Source: JAGWRI01 sp963728785 (GTDB lineage: Bacteria; Gemmatimonadota; Gemmatimonadetes; Gemmatimonadales; Gemmatimonadaceae). Taken from it: DNA of 64,000 nt. A model generated the notes under the pieces. That model was given only the letters and a program-made list of their open reading frames with translations, made no database searches and was not told the DNA's origin. The translations under genes were made by a program, and so were the position numbers. Of this stretch, positions 24,290 through 31,192 are shown one piece after another; position 1 is the first letter of the stretch; each line of letters begins with the position of its first letter. Location of the stretch: assembly GCA_963728785.1 (NCBI GenBank), contig CAVSKV010000002.1:1612001-1676000 (forward strand). Reading direction: 5' to 3'.

Positions 24290-25717
24290 ATGAGCACCGC
24301 TTGGATCATCCAGGCCACTGATTTCGTGGCGGCCTTTCTATTCATCTACGGCTTGAAGCGGATGTCGTCTCCGGTGACGGCGCGGTCCGGCATCCGCGTG
24401 GCCGGGTACGGCATGCTGCTGGCGACGCTGGCCGGCTTTCTCTATGTCTTCGGCCTCAGCCCGGAAGCCGCGCCTCATCTGAGCGTGAACTTCGCGCTGA
24501 CGCTGTCGGCCCTGTTGATCGGAGTCGGCTGGGCGTGGCGCGGGGGCAAGCGCGTCGCGCTGACGGACATGCCACAGATGGTGGCGCTCTACAACGGCAT
24601 GGGTGGCGGTGCGGCAGGCGCGATCGCCGCCGTCGAGCTACTCGGGGGCAAGGCCGACAATGCCACGCACCTCGCCGTGACGCTCGTCGGCGCCGTGATC
24701 GGCTCGGTATCGTTCTCCGGATCGCTGGTGGCGTGGGCGAAACTCGACGGGCGGGTCAACAAGCCGTGGCGCGTGCGCGGCCAGCACATCTACAACGCGA
24801 TCGTACTGCTGATCACGGTCGCGGTGGGGGTCGCGGTGGCGGTGGGTGTGGCCGGGGTGCCGGTGGCGGCGCTGATCGCGGTCTTCTTCGGGATTGCGCT
24901 GATCTACGGCGTGATGGCGACGATGCCGATCGGCGGTGCCGACATGCCGGTCGTGATCTCGCTCTACAATGCGCTGACCGGCCTGGCAGTGGGGCTGGAC
25001 GGCTTCGTGCTGCAGAACCCGGCGCTGATGATCGCCGGCATGGTGGTCGGCTCGGCGGGCACGCTGCTCACGCTGCTCATGGCGAAGGCGATGAACCGCT
25101 CGGTGGCCAACGTGCTGTTCAGCAACTTCGGCGACGTGAGCATCGAGCATCTGGGCGAAATCAAGGGCGCCATGAAGCCGGTCGAGGCGAGTGACGCGGC
25201 GATCACGATGCGCTACGCGGGGAAGGTGATCATCGTGCCGGGCTACGGCCTCGCAGCCGCGCAGGCCCAGCAGAAGCTGTATGAGTTCGTGAAAGCATTG
25301 CAAGCGGCCGGTGTCGAAGTGAAGTTCGCCATCCACCCCGTGGCGGGGCGCATGCCTGGCCACATGGACGTGCTGCTGGCCGAGGCCGGCGTGCCTTATG
25401 ACCTCATCGCCGAACTCGACGAAGTGAACGATGAGTTCGCGAGCACCGACGTCGCGTTGGTCATCGGGGCGAACGACGTCGTCAACCCGGCAGCGCGCAC
25501 GGATAAGGGGTCACCGATCTACGGAATGCCGATCCTCAACGTCGATTACGCCCACCAGGTGTACGTGCTCAAGCGAGGCCAGGGCAAGGGCTATGCCGGA
25601 GTGGAGAACGAGCTGTTCTACGCCGACAACTGCAACATGGTGTATGGCGACGCGCGTGAGACGCTGGTGAAGATGATCCAAGCCGTGAAGGATCTGGGCG
25701 GTGAAGTAGCGGCCTAA
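24290..25717 (+). CDS. pntB: NAD(P) transhydrogenase subunit beta (PntB)
   Basis: A 475-residue subunit. About eight or nine transmembrane helices fill the first 270 residues (WIIQATDFVAAFLFIYGLKR, MPQMVALYNGMGGGAAGAIA, PVVISLYNALTGLAVGLDGF). The NADP(H)-binding domain III follows, with the family signature VIIVPGYGLAAAQAQQKLYE, AIHPVAGRMPGHMDVLLAEA and VIGANDVVNPAARTDKGSPI. It carries the proton path and NADP(H) site of the enzyme. A GAGGA ribosome binding site precedes ATG 24290. It ends the pnt operon; a CAGCCC/GGGCTG hairpin lies just downstream. Confidence 0.96.
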   Translation: MSTAWIIQATDFVAAFLFIYGLKRMSSPVTARSGIRVAGYGMLLATLAGFLYVFGLSPEAAPHLSVNFALTLSALLIGVGWAWRGGKRVALTDMPQMVALYNGMGGGAAGAIAAVELLGGKADNATHLAVTLVGAVIGSVSFSGSLVAWAKLDGRVNKPWRVRGQHIYNAIVLLITVAVGVAVAVGVAGVPVAALIAVFFGIALIYGVMATMPIGGADMPVVISLYNALTGLAVGLDGFVLQNPALMIAGMVVGSAGTLLTLLMAKAMNRSVANVLFSNFGDVSIEHLGEIKGAMKPVEASDAAITMRYAGKVIIVPGYGLAAAQAQQKLYEFVKALQAAGVEVKFAIHPVAGRMPGHMDVLLAEAGVPYDLIAELDEVNDEFASTDVALVIGANDVVNPAARTDKGSPIYGMPILNVDYAHQVYVLKRGQGKGYAGVENELFYADNCNMVYGDARETLVKMIQAVKDLGGEVAA

Positions 25718-25726
25718 GCCGCGGGC

Positions 25727-25751
25727 CAGCCCATCCGCTTACGCAGGGCTG
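25727..25751 (+). terminator. Weak hairpin after pntB
   Basis: CAGCCC (25727-25732) pairs with GGGCTG (25746-25751) over a 13-nt loop, 10 nt after the pntB stop. There is no following T-run. It may help end the pnt transcript before the convergent lipoprotein gene. Confidence 0.35.
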
Positions 25752-25791
25752 TGATGTGCGCCGCGCCGCGTGAACGAGGGGGTTCGCCGGA

Positions 25792-26691
25792 TCAGTTCAT
25801 TATGACCGGCGCGGAGAGCGTGAGTGTGAGCGCCGCTCCCTCCGGCAAGCACGACTGGTAGTTCTGTTGCGCCTTGGCGACCGCCGCCCCCGTTGCCGCA
25901 CCGGCCGCTGCCCCGATGACCGTGGACTTAGTATCACGACCGAGAATCTGGCCGAGGATCGCGCCCACGATCGCGCCGCCCACGACCTTCTGCTTGTCGG
26001 ACGCACCGCCGTTGGACACTTCGACGCGCTGCATGGTGGTGGCCGATGTAATGGCTCCGGAGACCGGAAACGCCTTGCCGTCGATGTAGATGGAAGTGGG
26101 GCGGAACACGATTGTGTTGCTGTCCGGTGAATCGCCCGGCGTGACCGCTGCCACCTCGAGCACCACACGCGAACCGGCCGGCACAATGGCGCCATCGCCG
26201 CCTGTCACCGGGCTCGTCACGGTCGCCACCAGCTTGTCGCCCACCTTGTTGGTGTTGGTACACACCCGCATGCCCGAACTGAGCGCGATACTGGTGCCGG
26301 AGTCGATGAGTCTTGGCTCCGGGGCGGGGGCCGGGGCCGCCGCCGCGAGCGCGCTGGAATCGGGCTGCGGGACGACGGTGGACTCAGCCGGCACCAACCG
26401 TGCTGGGGCCTGCGCCACCGGAGCTGGCTGAGGAACCGGCGCGCGTCGTGGACTCGTGGGTTCGGCGCGGGGGGCGGAGGCCGGCGGTTCCTGTGGCTTC
26501 GGCTGTGGCTCGGTTGCGACTGCTGTGTCCTGGAGCGCCGGCTGGGCATTGACCTGCCCGGCCAGGGCGAGATCGTGCGAGAGATCGGAATCAGCGCGCT
26601 CAGCGGTGCGTCGCTCGGAGCAAGCCGAGGCGACCGTGAGTGCGGCCATGAGGGCCAGCCCGCGCATCAGATTTGAAGATGGGATCCACAT
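25792..26691 (-). CDS. Lipoprotein with Pro/Ala-rich linker, beta domain and glycine-zipper segment
   Basis: A 299-residue envelope protein. The signal peptide ends in a lipobox (MAALTVASAC). Residues about 45-130 are a Pro/Ala-rich linker that could cross the periplasm. A beta-rich domain follows (GTSIALSSGMRVCTNTNKVG, IVPAGSRVVLEVAAV, FPVSGAITSATTMQRVEV), reminiscent of the VirB10/TrbI C-terminal fold. Near the end is a glycine-zipper stretch (VVGGAIVGAILGQILG, VIGAAAGAATGAAVA) of the kind found in outer-membrane-associated lipoproteins. No secretion genes are nearby, so a link to a type IV system is not supported. ATG 26691 or 26667 could be the start. Confidence 0.75.
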   Translation of the reverse strand: MWIPSSNLMRGLALMAALTVASACSERRTAERADSDLSHDLALAGQVNAQPALQDTAVATEPQPKPQEPPASAPRAEPTSPRRAPVPQPAPVAQAPARLVPAESTVVPQPDSSALAAAAPAPAPEPRLIDSGTSIALSSGMRVCTNTNKVGDKLVATVTSPVTGGDGAIVPAGSRVVLEVAAVTPGDSPDSNTIVFRPTSIYIDGKAFPVSGAITSATTMQRVEVSNGGASDKQKVVGGAIVGAILGQILGRDTKSTVIGAAAGAATGAAVAKAQQNYQSCLPEGAALTLTLSAPVIMN

Positions 26692-26889
26692 GGATGACTC
26701 CTGGGGTCGTGCTTCGCTGACTCTTCACATACTACACGAAACGGGGAAACACGTTCACGGCAGGGCGGATCCGCCACCTCGGCAAACGGATTGTCCCCCG
26801 GTTTCCAGAGGGTCACGATGCGCCCGCGGCCGACGGGCAGCGCTCGAGTTCATACTGCAAATTAGTCACGTGCTCTTCGGCCATCCGGC

Positions 26890-27594
26890 TCACGAGGCCG
26901 GAGTTGCAGCCCCTTGACGGTTCAGGGCAGATCGTGGGGCGGCGGGCCACAGTTCCAACTGAGGCAGTCCGTCGCCGACGAGTGCGCGGACGCGTGCCGC
27001 GATGTCCTCGATGGCATCGGGGTCGGCCACGAGGTCGAATTCGCGCACATCGAGTGGTAGCACAGGACAGTGTTGGAAATTCGCGATCCACCGCTCGTAT
27101 CGCCCATGGAGTCCATGCCAGTATTCGGGATCGGTGTCGCGCTCCTTCGGCCGGCCACGGGTGGTGATCCGCTCGACGATGATCTCGATGGGCCCGTGCA
27201 GATACAAGAGCAAACGCGGAGGGCGAGCGACTGGCGCATGGAGCAGCTCGGCATAGAGCTGCTGGTATAACTGCCAATCGTCGGGGCGCATGTACCCCTG
27301 TTCGAACAACCCACGGGCGAAGACTTCAGCGTCCTCGTACCAAGTGCGGTCGAGCACCCAGCTTCCGCCAGCGCCAATCATGCCGCGCATGGCGGCAAAC
27401 CGTGTGGCGAGGAAATGCAGCTGCAAGTGGAGACCGAAGGCCCGCATACCATCAGGGCCATCGTAGAACCGTTCGAGCCAGGGGTTCTCGTCGCCCACGC
27501 TCTCGAGGCCCAACTGCAGTCCGAAGCGCGAGGCGAGGGCGCGAGACAGGGTCGTCTTTCCCGACCCGACCATACCAGCAACGCCGAGCAACAT
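26890..27594 (-). CDS. Deoxynucleoside kinase (dNK family)
   Basis: A 234-residue cytoplasmic P-loop kinase that phosphorylates deoxynucleosides for dNTP salvage. The Walker A motif is GMVGSGKTTL (7-16). The family blocks ESVGDENPWLERFYDGP, HLQLHFLATRF and the DRTWYEDAEVFA motif with the catalytic Asp/Arg are present. LLYLHGPIEIIVERITTRGR carries the base-sensing and lid arginines. The protein is closest to the deoxyadenosine/deoxyguanosine kinase group, but specificity is a guess. ATG 27594 starts MLLGVAGM. It is the last gene of the Rieske cluster by direction, 54 nt after the second Rieske gene. The 17-nt repeat lies in that gap. Confidence 0.88.
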   Translation of the reverse strand: MLLGVAGMVGSGKTTLSRALASRFGLQLGLESVGDENPWLERFYDGPDGMRAFGLHLQLHFLATRFAAMRGMIGAGGSWVLDRTWYEDAEVFARGLFEQGYMRPDDWQLYQQLYAELLHAPVARPPRLLLYLHGPIEIIVERITTRGRPKERDTDPEYWHGLHGRYERWIANFQHCPVLPLDVREFDLVADPDAIEDIAARVRALVGDGLPQLELWPAAPRSALNRQGAATPAS

Positions 27595-27626
27595 GGGGAG
27601 AAAGTAACCTTCCGACCGGCGAGGTG

Positions 27627-27643
27627 AAGGGGGCCGCATTGCC
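27627..27643 (-). repeat. 17-nt intergenic repeat, copy 2
   Basis: The minus strand reads GGCAATGCGGCCCCCTT, identical to 7244-7260. It lies 33 nt upstream of the deoxynucleoside kinase start, in the same orientation relative to a minus-strand gene as copy 1. Confidence 0.6.
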
Positions 27644-27648
27644 TCGAC

Positions 27649-28073
27649 TCAGAGCGCGATGAAGGCCGCTTTGCAGAGATCCGGATCGTCGTCTTCGCGG
27701 TACAGTTTGTCGAGATCCACGACCAGGTTGGCGTTGGAATGCTGTATTGCAAAACGATCCATGCTGCGAGTGGCGCGGCCGTCGATGAAGATGCCGTCGG
27801 GCGTGTACGTGGAGTGGTGCTTGGGGCAGCGAAATTCCTTATCATCTGGTTGCCATCGCAGCGCCGTGTTCTGATGGGGACAGGCCAGGGAGAAGGCGAA
27901 CACCTTGCTTTGGTAGCGTGCCACGATCACAGACTGGTCCTTGTCGATATTCACGCCATTGGTGTCGGGCACGGCGTAGGTCTGGAGCGAATTCCTGGAA
28001 CCGAGAGCTCGGATGAACCGGGTCTCGATCGCGGCGGGTGCTTCGTATGCATCAAACCATCTCCTGAAACCAT
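27649..28073 (-). pseudogene. Rieske 2Fe-2S protein with a displaced start (probable 1-nt frameshift)
   Basis: The Rieske domain is intact: ligands in CPHQ and CPKH (C-x-H and C-x2-H; C31, H33, C49, H52 counted from GTG 27972). It should bind a 2Fe-2S cluster. The same frame stays open upstream to 28083 and reads like protein (FRRWFDAYEAPAAIETRF, then IRALGSRNSLQTYAV), but has no ATG, GTG, TTG or CTG above GTG 27972. ATG 28073, which overlaps the preceding stop as TAATG, is one base out of frame. A single extra G after that ATG would join the two. So this is either a truncated gene from GTG 27972, a recent frameshift mutation, or an assembly error. The ligand set intact suggests recent change. 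Confidence 0.65.
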
Positions 28074-28591
28074 TAGGCGATGTTCACCAGCATGATGCCG
28101 GCAAACGCGATGGTGAACCAGAGCACGATGCTCGCAACGGCGGTGCGATGCAGAACCTGCCAGCCCGCGGTCGCGCTTTTCCCGCTCGTGCTGCTCTCAC
28201 GGAGCGCGCGCTCGGTCCGGACCATCACGTACCCGTTGGTGAGCAGCGCGATGATGAGCACCATCTTCGTCCAAAAGATCCAGGAGCCGAAGAATGTCTT
28301 GATATCAGCGGTCAGCAGCAGCAGCCCGGACAGGGCGGAAACCGTGAGTCCGCCCAGTACCCACGGATGCACGCCGTGCAGGTCGTCGAGTTGCTGTGTG
28401 CGGGCGGTCTCTCCGGCCCGCGCGGCCCGAAAAGTGTCGCGGTCCGTAGACAGTGCGAATCCGCCGGCCACGATCAACGCACCGACGTGCAGGAAGGTCA
28501 CGATCGTCGGAGCGACCTTTGAGTTGCCATAAAGGTCGGCCCACGGTTTGAGCAGATGAACCAGTGATTCTGGAGGAGTCAGCATCGTCAT
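28073..28591 (-). CDS. Small His-rich membrane protein between two Rieske genes
   Basis: A 172-residue protein with four hydrophobic segments: TIVTFLHVGALIVAGGFAL, HPWVLGGLTVSALSGLLLL, WIFWTKMVLIIALLTNGYVM and TAVASIVLWFTIAFAGIML. Histidines sit at or near helix ends (FLHV, LHGVHPW, LHRTAV), as in small b-type cytochromes, so heme binding is possible but not shown. I do not recognise a named family. It is the only undamaged gene of the four in this redox cluster. The start is ATG 28591 (MTMLTPPES) or 28585. Its TAA stop overlaps the ATG of the following Rieske gene. A structured 208-nt gap lies before it. Confidence 0.7.
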   Translation of the reverse strand: MTMLTPPESLVHLLKPWADLYGNSKVAPTIVTFLHVGALIVAGGFALSTDRDTFRAARAGETARTQQLDDLHGVHPWVLGGLTVSALSGLLLLTADIKTFFGSWIFWTKMVLIIALLTNGYVMVRTERALRESSTSGKSATAGWQVLHRTAVASIVLWFTIAFAGIMLVNIA

Positions 28592-28658
28592 CAGTCGAAG
28601 ATGGGAAATGGCCGGAGACAGATTCCGGGCGGGACCAGGGGCAAGCGGCCAACGGCTA

Positions 28659-28781
28659 CGCTGGTGTGTAACGCACCAGCGCGTGCCAGCGTTCGGGTAG
28701 CCTCCGGTATGGCACCCCACCGGAGCCCTGCCAAGGGCGTTCCATCCGTGCCACTCGAGTACCGCACCGTGCGGTCGGCAC
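28659..28781 (-). promoter_or_regulatory. Three consecutive hairpins in the gap between the Rieske lipoprotein and the membrane gene
   Basis: CGCTGGTG (28659-28666) pairs with CACCAGCG (28674-28681). CTCCGGT (28702-28708) pairs with ACCGGAG (28719-28725). ACCGCAC (28761-28767) pairs with GTGCGGT (28769-28775), enclosed by GTGCC (28748-28752) and GGCAC (28777-28781). The stems are perfect and occupy most of a 208-nt gap inside an apparent operon. Possible roles are a processing site, an attenuator or a structured regulatory RNA for the downstream membrane gene. The consensus of known riboswitches was not recognised. Confidence 0.5.
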
Positions 28782-28799
28782 CCTGCCCTGGACGACGTG

Positions 28800-29278
28800 T
28801 CATCCGAGCGTCAACTGGTCGGTGGCCGGGTCGTACGACGCGGCGATCGTAGCGAGGGGTTTCGACGCCGGTGCCCGCGTCACCTGTCCGCCGCTATTGA
28901 ACTGAGCGCCGTGGCACGGGCAATAGAACGCATTGTTGCTTAGCGACGTGAGGCACCCCTGGTGTGTGCAGATCATGGAATATGCCGCGAACGTCATGGC
29001 ACCGGTGCGCTTGACGGCGCGATAGCTGTCGACTTTGACGAGCGTACCGACGGTGACGAACGCCGGATAGTTGCCCACCACGAAGACGTTGGCGTTGGAG
29101 GTATTTCCGCTTCCGCTCCCACCCGTTATGCCGTGGGTGCCGTGAAGGGGCAGGGCCCGAACTGACCATTCCCGCAGCCAACCGCGACCGCGACCACCGC
29201 TGTGGCCGTGGGCGACTTGGCCAAAACATCCCGCTGGCTGACGTATTCGTCGCACTGCGTACGGGCTTCTCGCTTCAT
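28800..29278 (-). pseudogene. Rieske 2Fe-2S lipoprotein-type gene with a frameshift near its 5' end
   Basis: The C-terminal 100 residues form a classical high-potential Rieske domain (SMICTHQGCLTSLSNNAFYC, CPCHGAQFNSGGQVTRAPA), with both disulfide Cys. A plausible N-terminus starts at ATG 29278 in another frame: KREARTQCDEYVSQRDVLAK, then TATAVVAVAVGCGNGQFGP, which looks like a lipoprotein signal ending at Cys. That frame stops at 29126. The two frames can be joined by one indel in the G-rich run 29147-29155. The same-frame N-terminus of the Rieske ORF (29255 down) is Arg/Gly-rich and unlike a signal peptide. The gene is therefore broken or mis-sequenced at this run. Confidence 0.7.
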
Positions 29279-29324
29279 GCGATGCCCGTGGCTCGAGGGT
29301 GCGAGCGCCCCATCTACGGTGCGC

Positions 29325-29911
29325 CTATCGATTGAAGAATGTGATCATCAGCCCGCTCAGCGCCATGCCGCCCATGGGAGAGTTCGTGACCGCCATGTGC
29401 TCCCGTCGTTTGGCGAGGCTGTTCTGTGCTTGCCCGGCCAGCGTGCTACCCGCGTAACTGAACGCGGCGTCGGCGGCCAGCATGGTGAGGGCGTGCACGG
29501 TCCTCAGGGTCCGGCCGTCGGGATCATTACGAGCGTCCCACAGATTCCAGAGCCCCGTGACCGTGTTGACGCCAAATACACCCACCAACGCCGCGGCAAG
29601 TGCGCGGTGGCCTGTCTTGGCTCAGGTTGGCGCGTCCTGCCCCTTGGTCCACACCTCGCGTCTCGAGATGAACTGGCCTACGAACAGCGGGTAAATGCCG
29701 TAGCTGGTGTACCGGTGAATCGAGAGCCGGGTGTAGTATGCGTCGTCGTACTCGATGACCACGCACCGCGGCCGCCGATGAGTGGTATCGACCGGAAGCT
29801 GGACGGTGAGCGGAACGGCGGGCACGGTCGGCGGTGCGGTTGATCCTGGTGGGGGCCCGTATCCGTGGGAGCGGCGGCCATTACAGCAACGAGAATCGCA
29901 TGGAGAATCAT
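29325..29911 (-). pseudogene. Small b-cytochrome-like membrane protein with an in-frame TGA and a frameshift
   Basis: A signal-type N-terminus starts at ATG 29911 (MILHAILVAVMAAAPTDTGP). The protein continues one frame away from about 29855 (TVPAVPLTVQLPVDTTHRRP, SIHRYTSYGIYPLFVGQFIS). The shift coincides with a run of five G (29851-29855). That second frame meets TGA at 29622-29624 and then goes on coherently to 29325 (AKTGHRALAAALVGVFGVNT, GLWNLWDARNDPDGRTLRTV, HALTMLAADAAFSYAG). A Trp (TGG) at the stop would restore the frame. His residues next to the helices (IHRY, GHRA, VHAL) suggest heme binding. It lies just before the Rieske lipoprotein gene and starts the cluster. Confidence 0.65.
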
Positions 29912-29946
29912 TCAGACCGCTCGACGGGGACAAAGGCACGTGAACC

Positions 29947-29986
29947 GGTATTTCCCGGGGGACCCATTCGCCCCGGCGGGAATACC
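29947..29986. promoter_or_regulatory. Strong intergenic hairpin upstream of the redox cluster
   Basis: GGTATT (29947-29952) pairs with AATACC (29981-29986), and CCGGGG (29955-29960) pairs with CCCCGG (29971-29976). A small internal loop separates the two stems and the apical loop is 10 nt. It lies 35 nt upstream of the minus-strand start at 29911 and about 190 nt upstream of the divergent epimerase gene, so it may sit in the 5' leader of the redox cluster. Confidence 0.5.
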
Positions 29987-30172
29987 GCTGCGTATCCTCG
30001 GCAAAATTAATTGATCCATCATGCAATTGGTCCGTTGCCGTGCAGGAGGCCGTTGGTAGCGGGGGGATGCCCAAGCCGCCAGGGGATGCCAACGGGCAAG
30101 TTCGGCACGACCATGGGTTCGAGCCCGAACAACGGTGCGCCGAGCGGGATTGCCCGGCATCTTTGAGCATCG

Positions 30173-31078
30173 ATGCAGATCGCCATCACAGGGGCTTCGG
30201 GGTTTCTGGGCCGGTTTCTGGCACGTCGTCTGACTGCCGACGGGCACACCGTGCGTCCAATGGTGAGGCCAGCAGCGGCCGACGGTCAGAAGGGAGCGAT
30301 TTCGTGGGACCCTGGCCTTGGTCGGCTCGATCCATCAGCACTGGACGGGATCGACGCCGTGATCCACCTTGCTGGAGAGCCGATCGCACAGCGGTGGACC
30401 CAGGAGCGCAAGCGCCGAATCCGGGAGAGCCGGGTGCGAGGTACGGAGACCGTAGCGCGGGCTATTGAGGCGTTGCGCCACCCCGGGTTGGTGTTCCTCT
30501 CGGGGTCGGCAATCGGGATCTACGGCGATCAAGGCGATGAACTGCTCGACGAGCGAAGCGCCGTCGGCGCCGACTTCCTGGCCGGCATTACCACTGAGTG
30601 GGAGCGAGCATGCGATCCGGCCCTGGCTGCGGGCGCTCGCGTGGTCCAACTGCGTACCGGAATCGTTCTTGCTGGCGACGGGGGAGCGCTGGCCAAGATG
30701 CTGCCCCCTTTTCGAATCGGATTGGGTGGACCGCTCGGATCCGGGCGGCAGTGGATGAGTTGGATTGCACGCGAAGACTTCAAGCGAGCGGTGTCGTTTC
30801 TGCTCGGCGCATCCGACGTAGCGGGCCCGGTGAATGTCGTAGCTCCGCACCCGGTCCGAAATTCGGAGTTTGCACAGGTACTGGGCCGGGTGTTGCACCG
30901 GCCCGCTATCCTCCCCGTGCCCGCGATGGTGATCGCGCTGGGCCTGGGCGAAATGGGACGCAGCACCGTGCTGACGAGCCAGCGCGTGCTGCCCCAACGC
31001 TTGCTGGCGTGCGGGTTCCAGTTCCGGTTTCCACTGCTTGCTGACGCATTGACGTTTGAACTGCCGGACGGCAACTAG
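30173..31078 (+). CDS. TIGR01777-family NAD-dependent epimerase/dehydratase-like protein
   Basis: A 301-residue short-chain-dehydrogenase-superfamily protein with the TIGR01777 (E. coli YfcH) pattern. It has the Rossmann GASGFLGRFLARRL (7-20), AVIHLAGEPIAQRWTQERK, ESRVRGTETVARAI, LVFLSGSAIGIYGD, and the C-terminal FELPDG. The reaction of this family is not defined; some members sit near cell-division or photosynthesis genes. It is transcribed away from the damaged redox cluster, with a 260-nt divergent gap that includes a hairpin and an AT-rich patch (30007-30028). A 16-bp hairpin ends the transcript. Confidence 0.9.
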   Translation: MQIAITGASGFLGRFLARRLTADGHTVRPMVRPAAADGQKGAISWDPGLGRLDPSALDGIDAVIHLAGEPIAQRWTQERKRRIRESRVRGTETVARAIEALRHPGLVFLSGSAIGIYGDQGDELLDERSAVGADFLAGITTEWERACDPALAAGARVVQLRTGIVLAGDGGALAKMLPPFRIGLGGPLGSGRQWMSWIAREDFKRAVSFLLGASDVAGPVNVVAPHPVRNSEFAQVLGRVLHRPAILPVPAMVIALGLGEMGRSTVLTSQRVLPQRLLACGFQFRFPLLADALTFELPDGN

Positions 31079-31134
31079 CTGACCCACGGGCGAGCCGATC
31101 ACCGATCCTTCTGGCTTTTCGAACGGTCCATGAA

Positions 31135-31170
31135 CACGAACGCCCGCGACGCAGGTCGCGGGCGTTCGTG
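31135..31170. terminator. 16-bp perfect hairpin between convergent genes
   Basis: CACGAACGCCCGCGAC (31135-31150) pairs perfectly with GTCGCGGGCGTTCGTG (31155-31170) across a GCAG loop. It sits midway between the convergent epimerase and pilin-cluster stops. It has no T-run on either side but is strong enough to act as a bidirectional terminator or RNA 3' end protector. Confidence 0.75.
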
Positions 31171-31192
31171 GTGCGTTGGCAACGGCTACGGG

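Noticed and set aside
25792..26691. Type IV secretion VirB10 component
   Set aside because: The beta domain is reminiscent of VirB10/TrbI but no other secretion or conjugation gene is nearby and the protein is a lipoprotein with a glycine zipper.
29622..29624. In-frame TGA as a selenocysteine codon
   Set aside because: No selenoprotein family matches, the site is between membrane helices, no SECIS-like hairpin follows closely, and a frameshift in the same gene points to decay.
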